A DNA stretch of 27,878 nucleotides from an uncultured Collinsella sp. (GTDB taxonomy: Bacteria; Actinomycetota; Coriobacteriia; Coriobacteriales; Coriobacteriaceae): assembly GCA_902496775.1 (NCBI GenBank), contig CABVCF010000017.1, positions 1 to 27,878 of the forward strand. The letters run 5' to 3'. Of this stretch, positions 9,153-16,185 are shown one piece after another. The translations under genes were made by a program, and so were the position numbers. Each line of letters opens with the position of its first letter. Position 1 is the first letter of the stretch. The notes under the pieces were generated by a model. That model saw only the letters and a program-made list of their open reading frames with translations, was not told the origin of the DNA and did no database searches.

Positions 9153-9211
9153 TGTCTCGATCTGTAACAACTAGGACCCAAATATCGGTCTTACTGTTAC
9201 AGATCGAGATG
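9153..9211. repeat. 59-bp palindromic element, copy 3
   Basis: Arms TGTCTCGATCTGTAACA and TGTTACAGATCGAGATG; core in reverse orientation. First of a pair, with a 22-nt spacer to copy 4. Confidence 0.9.
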
Positions 9212-9233
9212 TTCGGGTTACCCTCGAATGGTT

Positions 9234-9292
9234 TGTCTCGATCTGTAACAGTTACTCGACAAAAACGGGTCTAGTTGTTACAGATTGAGACA
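9234..9292. repeat. 59-bp palindromic element, copy 4
   Basis: Arms TGTCTCGATCTGTAACA and TGTTACAGATTGAGACA; core in reverse orientation. It starts 81 bp after copy 3 and ends 72 bp before the copper operator. Confidence 0.9.
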
Positions 9293-9364
9293 TTAGACCG
9301 GCTACGGTCCGCCGACCTGGCTATCACCTCGGCCAATAACAGAATGGCATACATTTCAATCTCC

Positions 9365-9397
9365 ACTATACACCCCCAGGGGGTATGGGTGTATAGT
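9365..9397. promoter_or_regulatory. CsoR-type copper operator upstream of copA
   Basis: Perfect 11-bp inverted repeat ACTATACACCC / GGGTGTATAGT around a G/C-run centre (CCCCCAGGGGG at 9373-9383). This is the layout of CsoR sites: a C-run/G-run pseudo-palindrome in front of copper genes. The right arm contains a possible -10, TATAGT (9392-9397), so a bound repressor would block RNA polymerase. csoR itself lies at 12292 in the same block, which suggests copper-relieved autoregulation. Confidence 0.75.
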
Positions 9398-9444
9398 ATC
9401 GGCAGGTTAACACTTTCAACACCGAACCACAGAAAGGAGAAGCC

Positions 9445-11787
9445 ATGGCTCAAGATAAGTTCGACGTGGGCGGCATGACATGCGCCGCCTGCCAGGCGCA
9501 TGTGGACCGCGCCGTGAGCAAGCTCGACGGCGTCCAAAGCGTCGCGGTCAACCTGCTTGCCGGCTCCATGCTGGTCGACTACGACCCCGCGCAGGTCACC
9601 CCCGATGACATCTGCACCGCCGTCGATCGCGCGGGCTACTCGGCCTCACCCGTCGACGCGGGCACCGGTGCCGCCGGCTCAAACGGCAGTGTGCAAGCCA
9701 GGTCCGGCGCCGCCCATATGGAATCACCCACCAAAAAGTTGGAGGCCGCCGCCTCCGCCATGCGCACCCGCCTCATCATCTCGATCGTATTCCTCATCCC
9801 ACTGTTCTACATAGGCATGGGGCACATGCTCGGCTGGCCGCTGCCCGGTATTTTCACCGACCATACCCACAGCATGACACTCGCGCTCACCGAGCTCGTC
9901 CTGCTCATCCCCATCGTCTACGTCAACGACGCGTACTTTATCAACGGGTTTAAATCGCTCGCGCACGGCGCGCCCACCATGGACGCCCTTATTGCCGTGG
10001 GCGCCACCGCCTCCATCGCCTGGTCGCTCTACGCCATGTTCATCATGGCCGACCAGCTAGCCGCAGCTCAGGTGCACGAGGCCATGATGACGAGCATGGA
10101 CAACCTGTATTTTGAGAGCGCTGGCACCATCCTGTCGCTCGTCACCGTGGGCAAATACCTCGAGACGCGCAGCAAGTCCAAGACCGGCGGCGCTATCGAG
10201 GCGCTCATCGACTTAGCACCCAAGACCGCGACCGTCGTGGCAGAGGACGGCAGCGAGGCCACCGTCGACGTCGATGCCATTCTGCCCGGCCAGGTGCTGC
10301 GTGTGCGCCCCGGCGAGTCCATCCCTGTCGATGGCGTCGTACTCGAGGGCGCTTCGGCCGTGGACGAAAGTGCGTTGACCGGCGAGTCTATCCCCGTGGA
10401 GAAGACCGCCGGCGACACCGTCAACGCCGCCACCGTCAACCGCACCGGATCGTTTACCTTCCGCGCTACGCGTGTGGGCGCCGACACGTCGCTCGCCAAG
10501 ATTATCCAGCTCGTCGAGGACGCCAACGCCACCAAGGCGCCCATCGCCCGCATGGCCGACAAGGTCGCCGGCGTGTTCGTGCCCGTGGTGTTTGTAATCT
10601 CTGCCGTAACTTTTGTGGCGTGGATGGTGCTGACCGGAAGCATCAACGAAGCGCTCACCTCCGCCGTGGCCGTGCTGGTAATCAGCTGCCCGTGCGCGCT
10701 GGGCCTGGCCACGCCCGTCGCCATTATGGTCGGCACCGGCAAGGGCGCCGAGATGGGCATTCTGTTTAAGAGCGCCGAGGCGTTGGAGAACCTGCGCAGC
10801 GTGGGCACCGTGGTGCTCGACAAAACGGGCACCGTCACCCGCGGCAAGCCTGCTGTGACCGATATCGTAGTAGCCACGCGCGCTGACGGCTCGCCCGCCA
10901 TGAGCGAAAAGGCGCTGCTCAAGCTGGCCGCCGCGTTGGAGCGCTCAAGCGAGCACCCGCTGGCCGAGGCGATTATGGCCGAGTGCGAGACGCGCGGGAT
11001 CGTCGCGCGCATGGTCGAGGACTTTGCCGCCGTGCCCGGGCGAGGCGTTACGGCACGCGAGGGGCAGAATGTCATCGCCGCCGGCAACGTACGTCTGATG
11101 GACGAGCTGGGCGCGAAGGTTCCCGCCGGCCTTGCCGAACAGTTCGCGGCCGAGGGCAAGACGCCGCTGTTCTTTGCCAAGAACAGCGAGCTTGTCGGTA
11201 CCATCGCCGTGGCGGACGAGGTCAAGGAGACAAGCGCCGGGGCCATCGCCGCACTGCGCTCGCTTGGCGTCGACGTGCGCATGCTCACCGGCGACAACCG
11301 CGTGACGGCCGAGGCCATCGCCCGCCGCGTGGGGCTGAGCAGCGAACAGGTCATCGCCGACGTCCTCCCTGCCGACAAGGAGCGCCACGTCCGCGAGCTG
11401 CAGGATGTGGGCGGCAAGGTCGCCATGGTAGGCGACGGCATCAACGACTCCCCCGCCCTGGCGCGCGCCGACGTGGGCCTTGCTATCGGCACCGGCGCCG
11501 ACATCGCCAAGGAGGGCGCCGACGTGGTTCTCATGCGCAGCGACCTCATGGACGTCGCCCGCGCCATCGAGCTGTCGCGCGCCACAATTCGCAACATCAA
11601 GCAGGACCTGTTCTGGGCGCTGTTCTACAACGGCATCGGCATTCCGCTCGCCGCGGGCGTGTTCTTCCCCCTCACGGGTTGGCAGCTCTCGCCGATGTTC
11701 GGCGCCGCGGCCATGAGCCTGTCGAGTGTCTGCGTCGTGTCCAATGCGCTGCGCCTGCGAACCTTTAAGCCGAAAGTGGCAAAATAG
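9445..11787 (+). CDS. copA: Copper-exporting P1B-type ATPase
   Basis: 780-residue heavy-metal ATPase that pumps Cu(I) out of the cytoplasm at the cost of ATP. Start ATG 9445 with AAAGGAG about 6 nt upstream. There is one N-terminal HMA domain with GMTCAAC (Cys13, Cys16). Multiple membrane helices follow, then TGES at 312-315 (actuator), the CPC transport motif at 415-417 (SCPCALGLATP), the phosphorylated DKTGT with Asp459, and GDGINDSP from 663 (P-domain). CPC plus HMA indicates Cu(I) or Ag(I) specificity. It is the first gene of copA-copZ-csoR and sits behind a CsoR-like operator, so copper induction is expected. Length and motif order are normal. Confidence 0.96.
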   Translation: MAQDKFDVGGMTCAACQAHVDRAVSKLDGVQSVAVNLLAGSMLVDYDPAQVTPDDICTAVDRAGYSASPVDAGTGAAGSNGSVQARSGAAHMESPTKKLEAAASAMRTRLIISIVFLIPLFYIGMGHMLGWPLPGIFTDHTHSMTLALTELVLLIPIVYVNDAYFINGFKSLAHGAPTMDALIAVGATASIAWSLYAMFIMADQLAAAQVHEAMMTSMDNLYFESAGTILSLVTVGKYLETRSKSKTGGAIEALIDLAPKTATVVAEDGSEATVDVDAILPGQVLRVRPGESIPVDGVVLEGASAVDESALTGESIPVEKTAGDTVNAATVNRTGSFTFRATRVGADTSLAKIIQLVEDANATKAPIARMADKVAGVFVPVVFVISAVTFVAWMVLTGSINEALTSAVAVLVISCPCALGLATPVAIMVGTGKGAEMGILFKSAEALENLRSVGTVVLDKTGTVTRGKPAVTDIVVATRADGSPAMSEKALLKLAAALERSSEHPLAEAIMAECETRGIVARMVEDFAAVPGRGVTAREGQNVIAAGNVRLMDELGAKVPAGLAEQFAAEGKTPLFFAKNSELVGTIAVADEVKETSAGAIAALRSLGVDVRMLTGDNRVTAEAIARRVGLSSEQVIADVLPADKERHVRELQDVGGKVAMVGDGINDSPALARADVGLAIGTGADIAKEGADVVLMRSDLMDVARAIELSRATIRNIKQDLFWALFYNGIGIPLAAGVFFPLTGWQLSPMFGAAAMSLSSVCVVSNALRLRTFKPKVAK

Positions 11788-11816
11788 GCTCACCATTCAG
11801 TCCATTTAGAACGGGT

Positions 11817-11909
11817 TTTCCAGATGCCCGAGGTTGACCTGAAAGAGGAGCGACGCGTACTTTGGTACGCGAGCGACGGTTTGAAGGTCAAGGTCGGGTG
11901 CCTGGGAAA
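11817..11909. repeat. ~93-bp imperfect hairpin in the copA-copZ gap
   Basis: Outer arms (about 11818-11840 and 11884-11908) include AGGTTGACCT facing AAGGTCAAGGT. The inner stem is perfect: CGCGTAC (11854-11860) with GTACGCG (11865-11871) around TTTG. No T-tract follows, so it is not a normal terminator. It may tune copA versus copZ levels or be a dispersed element. It happens to be open in the copZ frame. Confidence 0.7.
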
Positions 11910-11934
11910 GCCGACACAACAGAGAGGAATATCC

Positions 11935-12156
11935 ATGCGTTACACAATCAAGACTTCCGGCCTCATGTGCGGCCACTGCGACGCTACTGTCGAGACGGCA
12001 CTGCTCAACGTTGCCGGCGTGACCGACGCCGACGCCGATCACGAGACCCAGACCGTCCAGGTGGAGTGTGCCGACACCGTGACCGCCGAGCAGCTCGCCG
12101 CCGCCGTCGAGGCCGCGGGCGAGAAATTCCACGCCCTATCCGTGACCGCTGCGTAG
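11935..12156 (+). CDS. copZ: Copper chaperone, HMA domain
   Basis: 73-residue single-domain protein of the Atx1/CopZ type that carries Cu(I) to CopA or CsoR in the cytoplasm. Start ATG 11935 with GAGAGG about 7 nt upstream. The metal loop LMCGHC gives the M-x-C-x-x-C pattern, with residues GH between the cysteines. The remaining length fits the ~70-residue ferredoxin-like fold. The frame is open upstream to 11824, but that part is the hairpin repeat, and the SD supports the shorter form. Second gene of the copper block. Confidence 0.92.
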   Translation: MRYTIKTSGLMCGHCDATVETALLNVAGVTDADADHETQTVQVECADTVTAEQLAAAVEAAGEKFHALSVTAA

Positions 12157-12182
12157 CAGACACCGCCTACTCAATCCTCAGA

Positions 12183-12249
12183 AGTTGCGGTGAAATACGG
12201 ACTGTTGTGCCGCCCTAGGCCTTTAAACGGTCCGTATTTCACCGCAACT
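12183..12249. repeat. 67-bp palindromic element (family B), copy 1
   Basis: Perfect 20-bp arms at 12183-12202 and 12230-12249 (AGTTGCGGTGAAATACGG... and its complement) around a 27-nt core. It fills the copZ-csoR gap. A second copy of identical length lies at 26273-26339. Confidence 0.9.
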
Positions 12250-12291
12250 GACGGGGGCATCCGGAAGATCGACCAGAAACGAGGACCCGCC

Positions 12292-12564
12292 ATGATGGCA
12301 GACCATAAATCGGTGACCCGCATGCTCAAGACGGCACGCGGACAGATCGACGGCATCCTGCGAATGGTCGAGGAGGACCGCTATTGCGTCGATATTTCCA
12401 CGCAGCTCATGGCAACACAGGCGCTCCTCGCGCGCATTAACGCCGACGTGCTCAAGGCGCATATAGAGGGCTGCGTGACTTCGGCAATCGAATCGGGCGA
12501 CGAAGACCTCAAAGCCGCCAAACTCGCCGAAATCGAACGCGTCGTCGACAAACTTTCCAAGTAA
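12292..12564 (+). CDS. csoR: Copper-sensing transcriptional repressor, CsoR family
   Basis: 90-residue all-helical repressor that releases its operator on binding Cu(I). Start ATG 12292 (a second ATG at 12295 is equally possible; GAGGA at 12281-12285). The Cu(I) ligand triad is intact: Cys32 (YC), His57 and Cys61 (AHIEGC), with the same spacing as in characterised CsoR. This separates it from the formaldehyde sensor FrmR and from RcnR. It is the last gene of the copper block and probably acts on the G/C-run palindrome at 9365-9397. Confidence 0.92.
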   Translation: MMADHKSVTRMLKTARGQIDGILRMVEEDRYCVDISTQLMATQALLARINADVLKAHIEGCVTSAIESGDEDLKAAKLAEIERVVDKLSK

Positions 12565-12608
12565 TTGGGGCATTGGGGACAGACTTCTTTGCACCGTCTT
12601 GGTGTTCC

Positions 12609-12655
12609 GGGGACAGGTCAATCTGCACCACATTGGTGCAGATTAACCTGTCCCC
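12609..12655. repeat. GGGGACAGG hairpin repeat
   Basis: 22-nt arms (12609-12630, 12634-12655) with one mismatch and a 3-nt loop; the arms begin GGGGACAGGT and end ACCTGTCCCC. A decayed related segment, GGGGACAGACTTC, lies just upstream (from about 12575). There is no T-tract. It sits between csoR and the zinc-ribbon gene. Confidence 0.85.
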
Positions 12656-12710
12656 CTTGCTCTAAATCGGGTATAAAGGCGTGCGGCATATCGAATGAAA
12701 GGCAATTTGC

Positions 12711-13184
12711 ATGAATGACTTTATGAAGGGCCGCAATGGCGCGGACGAACTCACCATCGTGATGGGCTTCGCAGGCATTATCATCGCCATGATCGGTTCG
12801 ATGGCTCGTATCCAGTGGCTCAGCTGGATCGCCATCGCCGTAATCGCGATTGGCGTGCTGCGCGGCCTGTCCAAAAATATCGATGCACGTCGCAAGGAGA
12901 ACGAGGCCTTTGTCGCCACGACCGCCAATGTTCCCGGCTTGGGCAAGTTCGTCGCCAGCTTGGGCGGCGGCGCTGCAGCGGCTAGCACCTCACGCGCAGC
13001 CGGCACCAGTAAGGAAGACTTTGAGCGTGCCAAGCGTACGGCCAAGAAGATGTGGAAGGGTCGCAAGACCACGGCATACCTCAAGTGCCCCAACTGTGGC
13101 CAGATGCTCTCCGTCCCCAAGGGCAAGGGCAAGATCCGCGTCACCTGCCCCAAGTGCCACGCCAAGATGGAAACGCGCTCCTAG
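12711..13184 (+). CDS. Small membrane protein with C-terminal zinc ribbon
   Basis: 157 residues, start ATG 12711 with GAAAGG upstream. Two hydrophobic segments (about 16-31 and 36-51) form a probable membrane hairpin. A basic, Ala/Gly-rich linker follows. The C-terminal zinc ribbon CPNC (126-129) ... CPKC (146-149) resembles zf-MJ0042-type domains. Its function is not recognised. It is transcribed toward the amidohydrolase, and the two share a bidirectional terminator. No link to the copper genes is evident beyond position. Confidence 0.8.
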   Translation: MNDFMKGRNGADELTIVMGFAGIIIAMIGSMARIQWLSWIAIAVIAIGVLRGLSKNIDARRKENEAFVATTANVPGLGKFVASLGGGAAAASTSRAAGTSKEDFERAKRTAKKMWKGRKTTAYLKCPNCGQMLSVPKGKGKIRVTCPKCHAKMETRS

Positions 13185-13246
13185 CGCCCGCACGCGGGAC
13201 AAATAAATCAGGTTTGTTTGTCCCAAATCTTAAGTATTTGTTCGAT

Positions 13247-13285
13247 AAAAAAGCCGAGGCCTCGTGTTGAGACCTCGGCTTTTTG
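13247..13285. terminator. Bidirectional intrinsic terminator
   Basis: AGCCGAGG (13252-13259) pairs with CCTCGGCT (13273-13280), flanked by A-runs on the left and T-runs on the right. Each strand therefore has a U-tract. It serves the converging zinc-ribbon and amidohydrolase genes. Confidence 0.9.
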
Positions 13286-13317
13286 TATGCGGCAACGGAG
13301 CTGTCCCTTTGTCTCGT

Positions 13318-14688
13318 CTACGCCACACCGTCGCGGGCCAGTTCCTCGGCAAGCGCGTCGGCAGGCATGGCCATAATCGCGTCGAGCTCGGCGTCCACCT
13401 CGAGAATGTGCTTCACCTTGAGCTTGCGCACCAGATCGCCGCGACACATCACGTGCGTCGGCTCACGCAGTGCGCACAGGTCATCGAGCGGGTTCTCGCG
13501 CGTCACCAAAATGTCGGCCGCCTTGCCGCACTCGATCGTACCGGTCTCGTCACCCAAGCCCAGTAGCTCAGCATTGACCTGCGTGGCCGTATGCAACGCG
13601 AAGGCGTTGCTCACGCCGACATACTTGGCAAAATAGGCCACCTCGCGCCACATGTCGTACTGGGTCACGAACGGGCAGCTCGAATCCGTGCCCAGGCCTA
13701 CCTTGATACCGGCTTCCAGCGCCGCACGAGCGCTCTCGATAATGCCCGAACACACGATGTCGCCATTCTTCTTTTGCGTGTCGGTCGAATGGGTCTTTTC
13801 CGGATTGAGCAGTACAAACGGCAGTGCGGGGCTGATCGTGCAGGTCACGCTCGGCGCGCGCCCCTCGAGCTGTGTTCCCGCGGCGCCACGGTACAGCTCC
13901 AGGATCTCGGGCGTCAACGGAGCGCCGTGCTCGATCGTATCGACGCCGGCCTGAAGCGCGGCCTTCACACCTTCGGTGCTCTCGACATGGGCCATAACCG
14001 GAAGGCTAACCTCGTGCGCCGCCTTGCACGCCGCCGCGGCAACCTCGACCGGCATGCGCAGCACGCCCGGCTCGCCTACTTCGGTTGCATCGAACACGCC
14101 ACCCGTCACGAACAGCTTGATGACGTCGGCACCACGCGCATACAGGTCGCGCACCTGTTCGGCCGCCTCGTCGGGGGTATTGGCGACCTGCGCGAACAGC
14201 CCCGCGCCATGGCCACCCGGCACCGTGACGCCCGTTCCCGGCGCTACCAGACGCGGACCCTGATACTTACCGGCATCGATGGCGTTGCGCACGGCCAGAT
14301 CGGCAAACAGCGGATCGCCCGCGCCGCGCACCGTGGTCACGCCGCTTGCCAACTGTTGCTGGGCGCTGCCTTTGAGGATGTGGCGAACGATGGCGCGGCC
14401 CACCGGATTATCGAGCTTCTTCATCAGCGTGCCCGCATCGCCCGCCGAAACCGGCTTGCCCGAACCGCACAGATGTACGTGCATATTGATGAGGCCCGGC
14501 ATGAGATACGCCCCTGCCAGGTCGATGACCTCGGCCCCCGCTGGAGCTTGGGCCACAGCGCTCGGTCCCATCCAGGTGATGATGCCACGCTCGACGGCCA
14601 CGGCCATATCGGGCTGCGGCTTCATATGTTCCGAACCATCCAGGACGGTCGCATTGATAAACAACGTGGAACGATCGGCAGACGCCAT
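13318..14688 (-). CDS. Metal-dependent amidohydrolase (imidazolonepropionase-like / Xaa-Pro dipeptidase-like)
   Basis: 456-residue amidohydrolase-superfamily enzyme that hydrolyses a C-N bond with a metal centre. Start ATG 14688 follows GGGGGAGGAG; the frame stays open to 14817, but the SD favours this start. Metal ligands seen: HVH at 70-72 (NMHVHL), bridging-type Lys191 (VIKLFVTGG), His234 (VMAHVES), His254 (TIEHG) and Asp335 (GTDSS). An N-terminal beta-sandwich segment and the C-terminal GKAADILV complete the usual composite fold. The Lys plus TGG arrangement fits the imidazolonepropionase-like/prolidase subgroup more than HutI itself. Substrate unknown. It stands alone, without histidine-degradation genes beside it. 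Confidence 0.88.
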   Translation of the reverse strand: MASADRSTLFINATVLDGSEHMKPQPDMAVAVERGIITWMGPSAVAQAPAGAEVIDLAGAYLMPGLINMHVHLCGSGKPVSAGDAGTLMKKLDNPVGRAIVRHILKGSAQQQLASGVTTVRGAGDPLFADLAVRNAIDAGKYQGPRLVAPGTGVTVPGGHGAGLFAQVANTPDEAAEQVRDLYARGADVIKLFVTGGVFDATEVGEPGVLRMPVEVAAAACKAAHEVSLPVMAHVESTEGVKAALQAGVDTIEHGAPLTPEILELYRGAAGTQLEGRAPSVTCTISPALPFVLLNPEKTHSTDTQKKNGDIVCSGIIESARAALEAGIKVGLGTDSSCPFVTQYDMWREVAYFAKYVGVSNAFALHTATQVNAELLGLGDETGTIECGKAADILVTRENPLDDLCALREPTHVMCRGDLVRKLKVKHILEVDAELDAIMAMPADALAEELARDGVA

Positions 14689-14836
14689 ATCGAGCTCCTC
14701 CCCCTCAGAAAACTTGAACATCTGTCCATTATTATCCAGTGTAGCCCGATTGCCACAGACATATCGGTTAACGGAGGGAAGAGGGGATGTGGGGGACGGA
14801 ATACGTTGCAGTCCCACCCCAGCAACATCAGGGGAA

Positions 14837-14895
14837 TGTCTCGATCTGTAACAGATACAGGGTTATTGGGCCCCTTGATGTTACAGATCGAGACA
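14837..14895. repeat. 59-bp palindromic element, copy 5
   Basis: Arms TGTCTCGATCTGTAACA and TGTTACAGATCGAGACA match perfectly (17/17). Core in reverse orientation. Pair with copy 6; 22-nt spacer. Confidence 0.92.
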
Positions 14896-14917
14896 TTCGG
14901 TCGACGTTTCACCGGTT

Positions 14918-14976
14918 TGTCTCGATCTGTAACAATTACGAACTCAAACAACTTCTAAACGTTACAGATCGAGACA
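14918..14976. repeat. 59-bp palindromic element, copy 6
   Basis: Arms TGTCTCGATCTGTAACA and CGTTACAGATCGAGACA; core in reverse orientation. It starts 81 bp after copy 5 and ends 7 bp before the stop codon of the nuclease-fold gene. Confidence 0.92.
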
Positions 14977-14983
14977 AAACCTC

Positions 14984-16054
14984 TCAGCGCCCATACCACT
15001 GACGTCTCCACTCCTCAGCCAAATCGGGCCGTCGCGGAATACCCGCCAACCTCATCTTCTCAACCAGCTTCCCCGGATTCTTGAGCTCATCAAACGTAAA
15101 CCGAAGCACCTTGTGCCCGAGCATTGTCAGATGAGACTCCCGTTGACGTTCTGCCACGAATGGGTCGACCGACTCCCGGCCCTCGCCGTTCTGCAAGGTG
15201 TACTTCACCTTTCCGTCGAGCTCGCCGATGACACACGTCCCGTCCTCGAGCCGCCAAAAATAATCGATCCGAAACACCTGGCTCGAATCGAGCGGATCGC
15301 GAAACTCCACCTGCAACTCCGGAACCGGAAAGCCGTATGCAATAAAGAACGCTCGAAACCGAGACTCGCCACCGTTTTCGGACATCCCGTCCGCATACGA
15401 CGCAATCACCTGTGCCCTGCGATACCCTCGCCTGCCCTCGCAATCGGCGCGGAGGCGCTCGCACAAATCCCCACGTGAAACGCCTTTCGCCCGCAGTGCA
15501 GAATCGGCAATCGCCAACCCGTAGGAGAACGGCGCACGAAGCAAGCAATCCTCCACCGTGCGCCAAAATGACGTCACCTGCACGCCATCAACACGCTCGA
15601 GCGCGCCCGCCATCTGCGGACGCAACAACCTGCACCCGCTGTTCAACGTCATCGAACAGCCCGTCTTAACAAGAAAACGCGGCCCGAGCAGATCATTCGG
15701 CACCTCCAAACCCCACAAAAGCGCCGCGTCATAGCCCCAAAACGCCCAATCGGGATGAAATTCCGCAAGCCCTTTGATAGTCCTCAGCGCTCGCTCCGCC
15801 GGCGTCAATGCATCCCAATCATGCTGAAAACAGAACAGGTACGGCTCGGGCTCCGCGATATCGTCGGTTCCAACATGGCGTCGCAGCCACATGAGCTCGG
15901 TATTGTCATGCGTTGCGAGCAGCGCACCCTGCTTGGCCGTCTCCGTGAGCCGCGCGAGCATCCTGTTCCGCGCCAGCGTGTTGCGAGTCGTATGCTTGTG
16001 TTTGAGAACGGTATTAGACACTTCCATCACCACCACATCGGACAAATGGACCAT
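14984..16054 (-). CDS. AbiEi/DUF559-like protein with PD-(D/E)XK nuclease fold
   Basis: 356 residues from ATG 16054 with GGAGG about 11 nt upstream; the frame extends to a TTG at 16078, but that lacks an SD and abuts a repeat. The middle part resembles actinobacterial AbiEi-type regulators (LTPAERALRTIKGLAEF, AFWGYDAALLWGL). The C-terminal ~130 residues look like a DUF559/Vsr-type nuclease core: Glu230 (GESRFR), Asp264 (RIDYFW), Glu278/Asp280/Lys282 (IGELDGK), then ERQRESHLTMLGHKVLRFT. The acidic residues appear intact, so activity is possible. No AbiEii-like toxin lies next to it, so an ordinary type IV toxin-antitoxin pair is not supported. It is closely bracketed by 59-bp palindromes (14918-14976 and 16080-16138). 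Family assignment is from remembered motif patterns. Confidence 0.7.
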   Translation of the reverse strand: MVHLSDVVVMEVSNTVLKHKHTTRNTLARNRMLARLTETAKQGALLATHDNTELMWLRRHVGTDDIAEPEPYLFCFQHDWDALTPAERALRTIKGLAEFHPDWAFWGYDAALLWGLEVPNDLLGPRFLVKTGCSMTLNSGCRLLRPQMAGALERVDGVQVTSFWRTVEDCLLRAPFSYGLAIADSALRAKGVSRGDLCERLRADCEGRRGYRRAQVIASYADGMSENGGESRFRAFFIAYGFPVPELQVEFRDPLDSSQVFRIDYFWRLEDGTCVIGELDGKVKYTLQNGEGRESVDPFVAERQRESHLTMLGHKVLRFTFDELKNPGKLVEKMRLAGIPRRPDLAEEWRRQWYGR

Positions 16055-16079
16055 CGCCGCTGTTGCCTCCGCTGACAAA

Positions 16080-16138
16080 TGTCTTGATCTGTAACAGGAA
16101 GACCGGTTTTTTGTCCCTAAACGTTACAGATCGAGACA
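16080..16138. repeat. 59-bp palindromic element, copy 7
   Basis: Arms TGTCTTGATCTGTAACA and CGTTACAGATCGAGACA; core in forward orientation. It ends 47 bp before the stop of the 235-residue gene and lies 25 bp upstream of the nuclease-fold gene's ATG, so it probably overlaps that gene's promoter or leader. Confidence 0.92.
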
Positions 16139-16185
16139 TAAAGGCAGAAAGGCAGAAGGCAAGGCGGGCGACAACTGCCCATCCC

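Larger units (their letters stand above)
9025..9444. other. Intergenic region between surface protein and copA
   Basis: 420 bp with no gene. In order: a strong terminator (9084-9121), two 59-bp palindromes 81 bp apart (9153-9211 and 9234-9292), a CsoR-type operator (9365-9397) and the copA leader with its ribosome-binding site. Confidence 0.8.

Noticed and set aside
9153..9292. Possible CRISPR array (repeats with ~22-nt spacers)
   Set aside because: Units are 59-bp palindromes with variable cores, clusters have only two or three units, and no cas genes are present.
10068..11600. 510-codon minus-strand frame inside copA
   Set aside because: Ser/Thr/Ala-rich antisense shadow of a well-defined P-type ATPase.
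13591..14958. 455-codon plus-strand frame opposite the amidohydrolase
   Set aside because: It crosses two hairpin repeats and has no SD or motifs; the minus strand has all metal ligands of an amidohydrolase.
14984..16054. Type IV toxin-antitoxin system
   Set aside because: The antitoxin-like gene lacks an adjacent AbiEii-type nucleotidyltransferase; the neighbour upstream is an unrelated protein of unknown family.
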